DNA from: an uncultured Roseburia sp.
Lineage (GTDB): Bacteria; Bacillota; Clostridia; Lachnospirales; Lachnospiraceae
DNA: 6,527 nucleotides
Reading direction: 5' to 3'
NCBI GenBank assembly: GCA_934307185.1
Contig: CAKRCJ010000124.1
Span: 1-6,527 of the forward strand
The notes beneath the pieces are model-generated. The model had not been told where the DNA came from. It made no database searches and saw only the letters and a list, made by a program, of their open reading frames with translations. Every line of letters starts with the position of its first letter. Position 1 is the stretch's first letter. The position numbers were made by a program, and so were the translations under genes. This document shows, piece after piece, positions 6,021 to 6,527 of the stretch.

Positions 6021-6527
6021 ATGACCTATGAAGAAGCAAGAAGTTATGCGGCAAACGTAAGCAGATCAGGGAGTGTGTTAGGGCTTTTTAGTATCGAACA
6101 TCTGATGAAAGAGCTTGGCGATGTGCAGGAACAGCTAAAAATTATCCATATTGCGGGAACTAACGGTAAAGGCTCCACAGGTGCTTACATGGAGAGTGTG
6201 CTCATAGAAGCAGGATACAAGGTTGGCAGATATACCTCACCGGCAGTATTTGAGCCGTTAGAGGTATGGCGGATTAACCGTGAGAACATCAGCCCGCTGG
6301 ATTATGCAGATATGATGGAGCAGGTAAAGCATGCCTGCGACCGCATGGTGGAAAATGGCATGGAACAGCCGACCATTTTTGAAGTGGAAACGGCGCTGGC
6401 ATTTCTTTATTTTTACAGGGAAAAATGTGATTATGTATTGCTTGAAGTCGGCATGGGCGGAAGTACAGATGCAACCAATCTCATATCAAAGCATCTCTGC
6501 TCTGTGATTACATCTGTAAGCATGGAT
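6021..6527 (+). CDS. folC: Folylpolyglutamate synthase / dihydrofolate synthase (N-terminal part; 3' end outside window)
   Basis: ATP-dependent ligase that adds glutamate to folates, and in many bacteria also to dihydropteroate, in the cytoplasm. 169 residues of a roughly 420-440-residue family are visible and the frame is open to the window edge. Mur-ligase-type features: SGSVLGLFSIEHLMKELG (16-33), P-loop HIAGTNGKGST (43-53), the GRYTSP segment (69-74), FEVETALAFLYFY (120-132), and EVGMGGSTDATN (142-153), whose Glu precedes the conserved glycines that help bind the metal-nucleotide. Two family positions look altered: the usual SPH is SPA (73-75), and the usual GGRxDATN is GGSTDATN. The ATG at 6021 has AGGTGA 5 nt upstream. 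An in-frame GTG at 6012, with AGGTGG 4 nt upstream, would add three residues and cannot be excluded. It is likely the fourth gene of the operon. Whether it has both synthase activities cannot be judged from this part. Confidence 0.92.
   Translation, partial: MTYEEARSYAANVSRSGSVLGLFSIEHLMKELGDVQEQLKIIHIAGTNGKGSTGAYMESVLIEAGYKVGRYTSPAVFEPLEVWRINRENISPLDYADMMEQVKHACDRMVENGMEQPTIFEVETALAFLYFYREKCDYVLLEVGMGGSTDATNLISKHLCSVITSVSMD

Noticed and set aside
1..6527. Mobile element, CRISPR array, tRNA/rRNA, riboswitch or defence system
   Set aside because: No transposase or integrase motifs, no regularly spaced repeats, and no RNA gene or riboswitch-like leader could be recognised. The intergenic gaps are short, the longest being 188 nt.

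Overview
The window looks like chromosomal core DNA from a low-to-moderate GC Gram-positive anaerobe of the Clostridia, most likely Lachnospiraceae. That placement is an inference from AGGAGG-type ribosome binding sites, the protein styles, tight same-strand packing and the gene order. No taxon was confirmed by a search.

Layout, all on the + strand: (1) positions 1-513 hold the C-terminal 170 residues of a MalK/MsmX/UgpC-type sugar ABC transporter ATPase, closed by a clear intrinsic terminator at 542-584. (2) A short intergenic region carries a good sigma-A-type promoter (TTGCAA-N17-TATAAT, 649-677) with a perfect 14-bp palindrome in its spacer. (3) The promoter reads into 702-1784, a 360-residue PucR/CdaR-type regulator with a C-terminal helix-turn-helix. 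(4) After 23 nt comes a complete type IIA topoisomerase B subunit (parE, 1808-3724), and 13 nt later the matching A subunit (parC, 3738-5978). (5) After 42 nt, which contain a small tandem duplication, folC starts and runs off the right edge.

No terminator or convincing new promoter is visible between the regulator and folC, so regulator-parE-parC-folC is probably one transcript driven from 649-677. ParE and ParC would form the A2B2 enzyme that decatenates and relaxes daughter chromosomes. The A subunit lacks the GyrA-box needed for gyrase-type negative supercoiling, so topoisomerase IV is preferred over gyrase. FolC makes folylpolyglutamates and has no obvious functional tie to the topoisomerase.

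I see no mobile element, CRISPR array, RNA gene or defence system. The features most worth a second look are the palindrome in the promoter spacer, the regulator placed at the head of a topoisomerase operon, and the duplicated sequence at the parC-folC junction. I do not see strong evidence of an undescribed system here.
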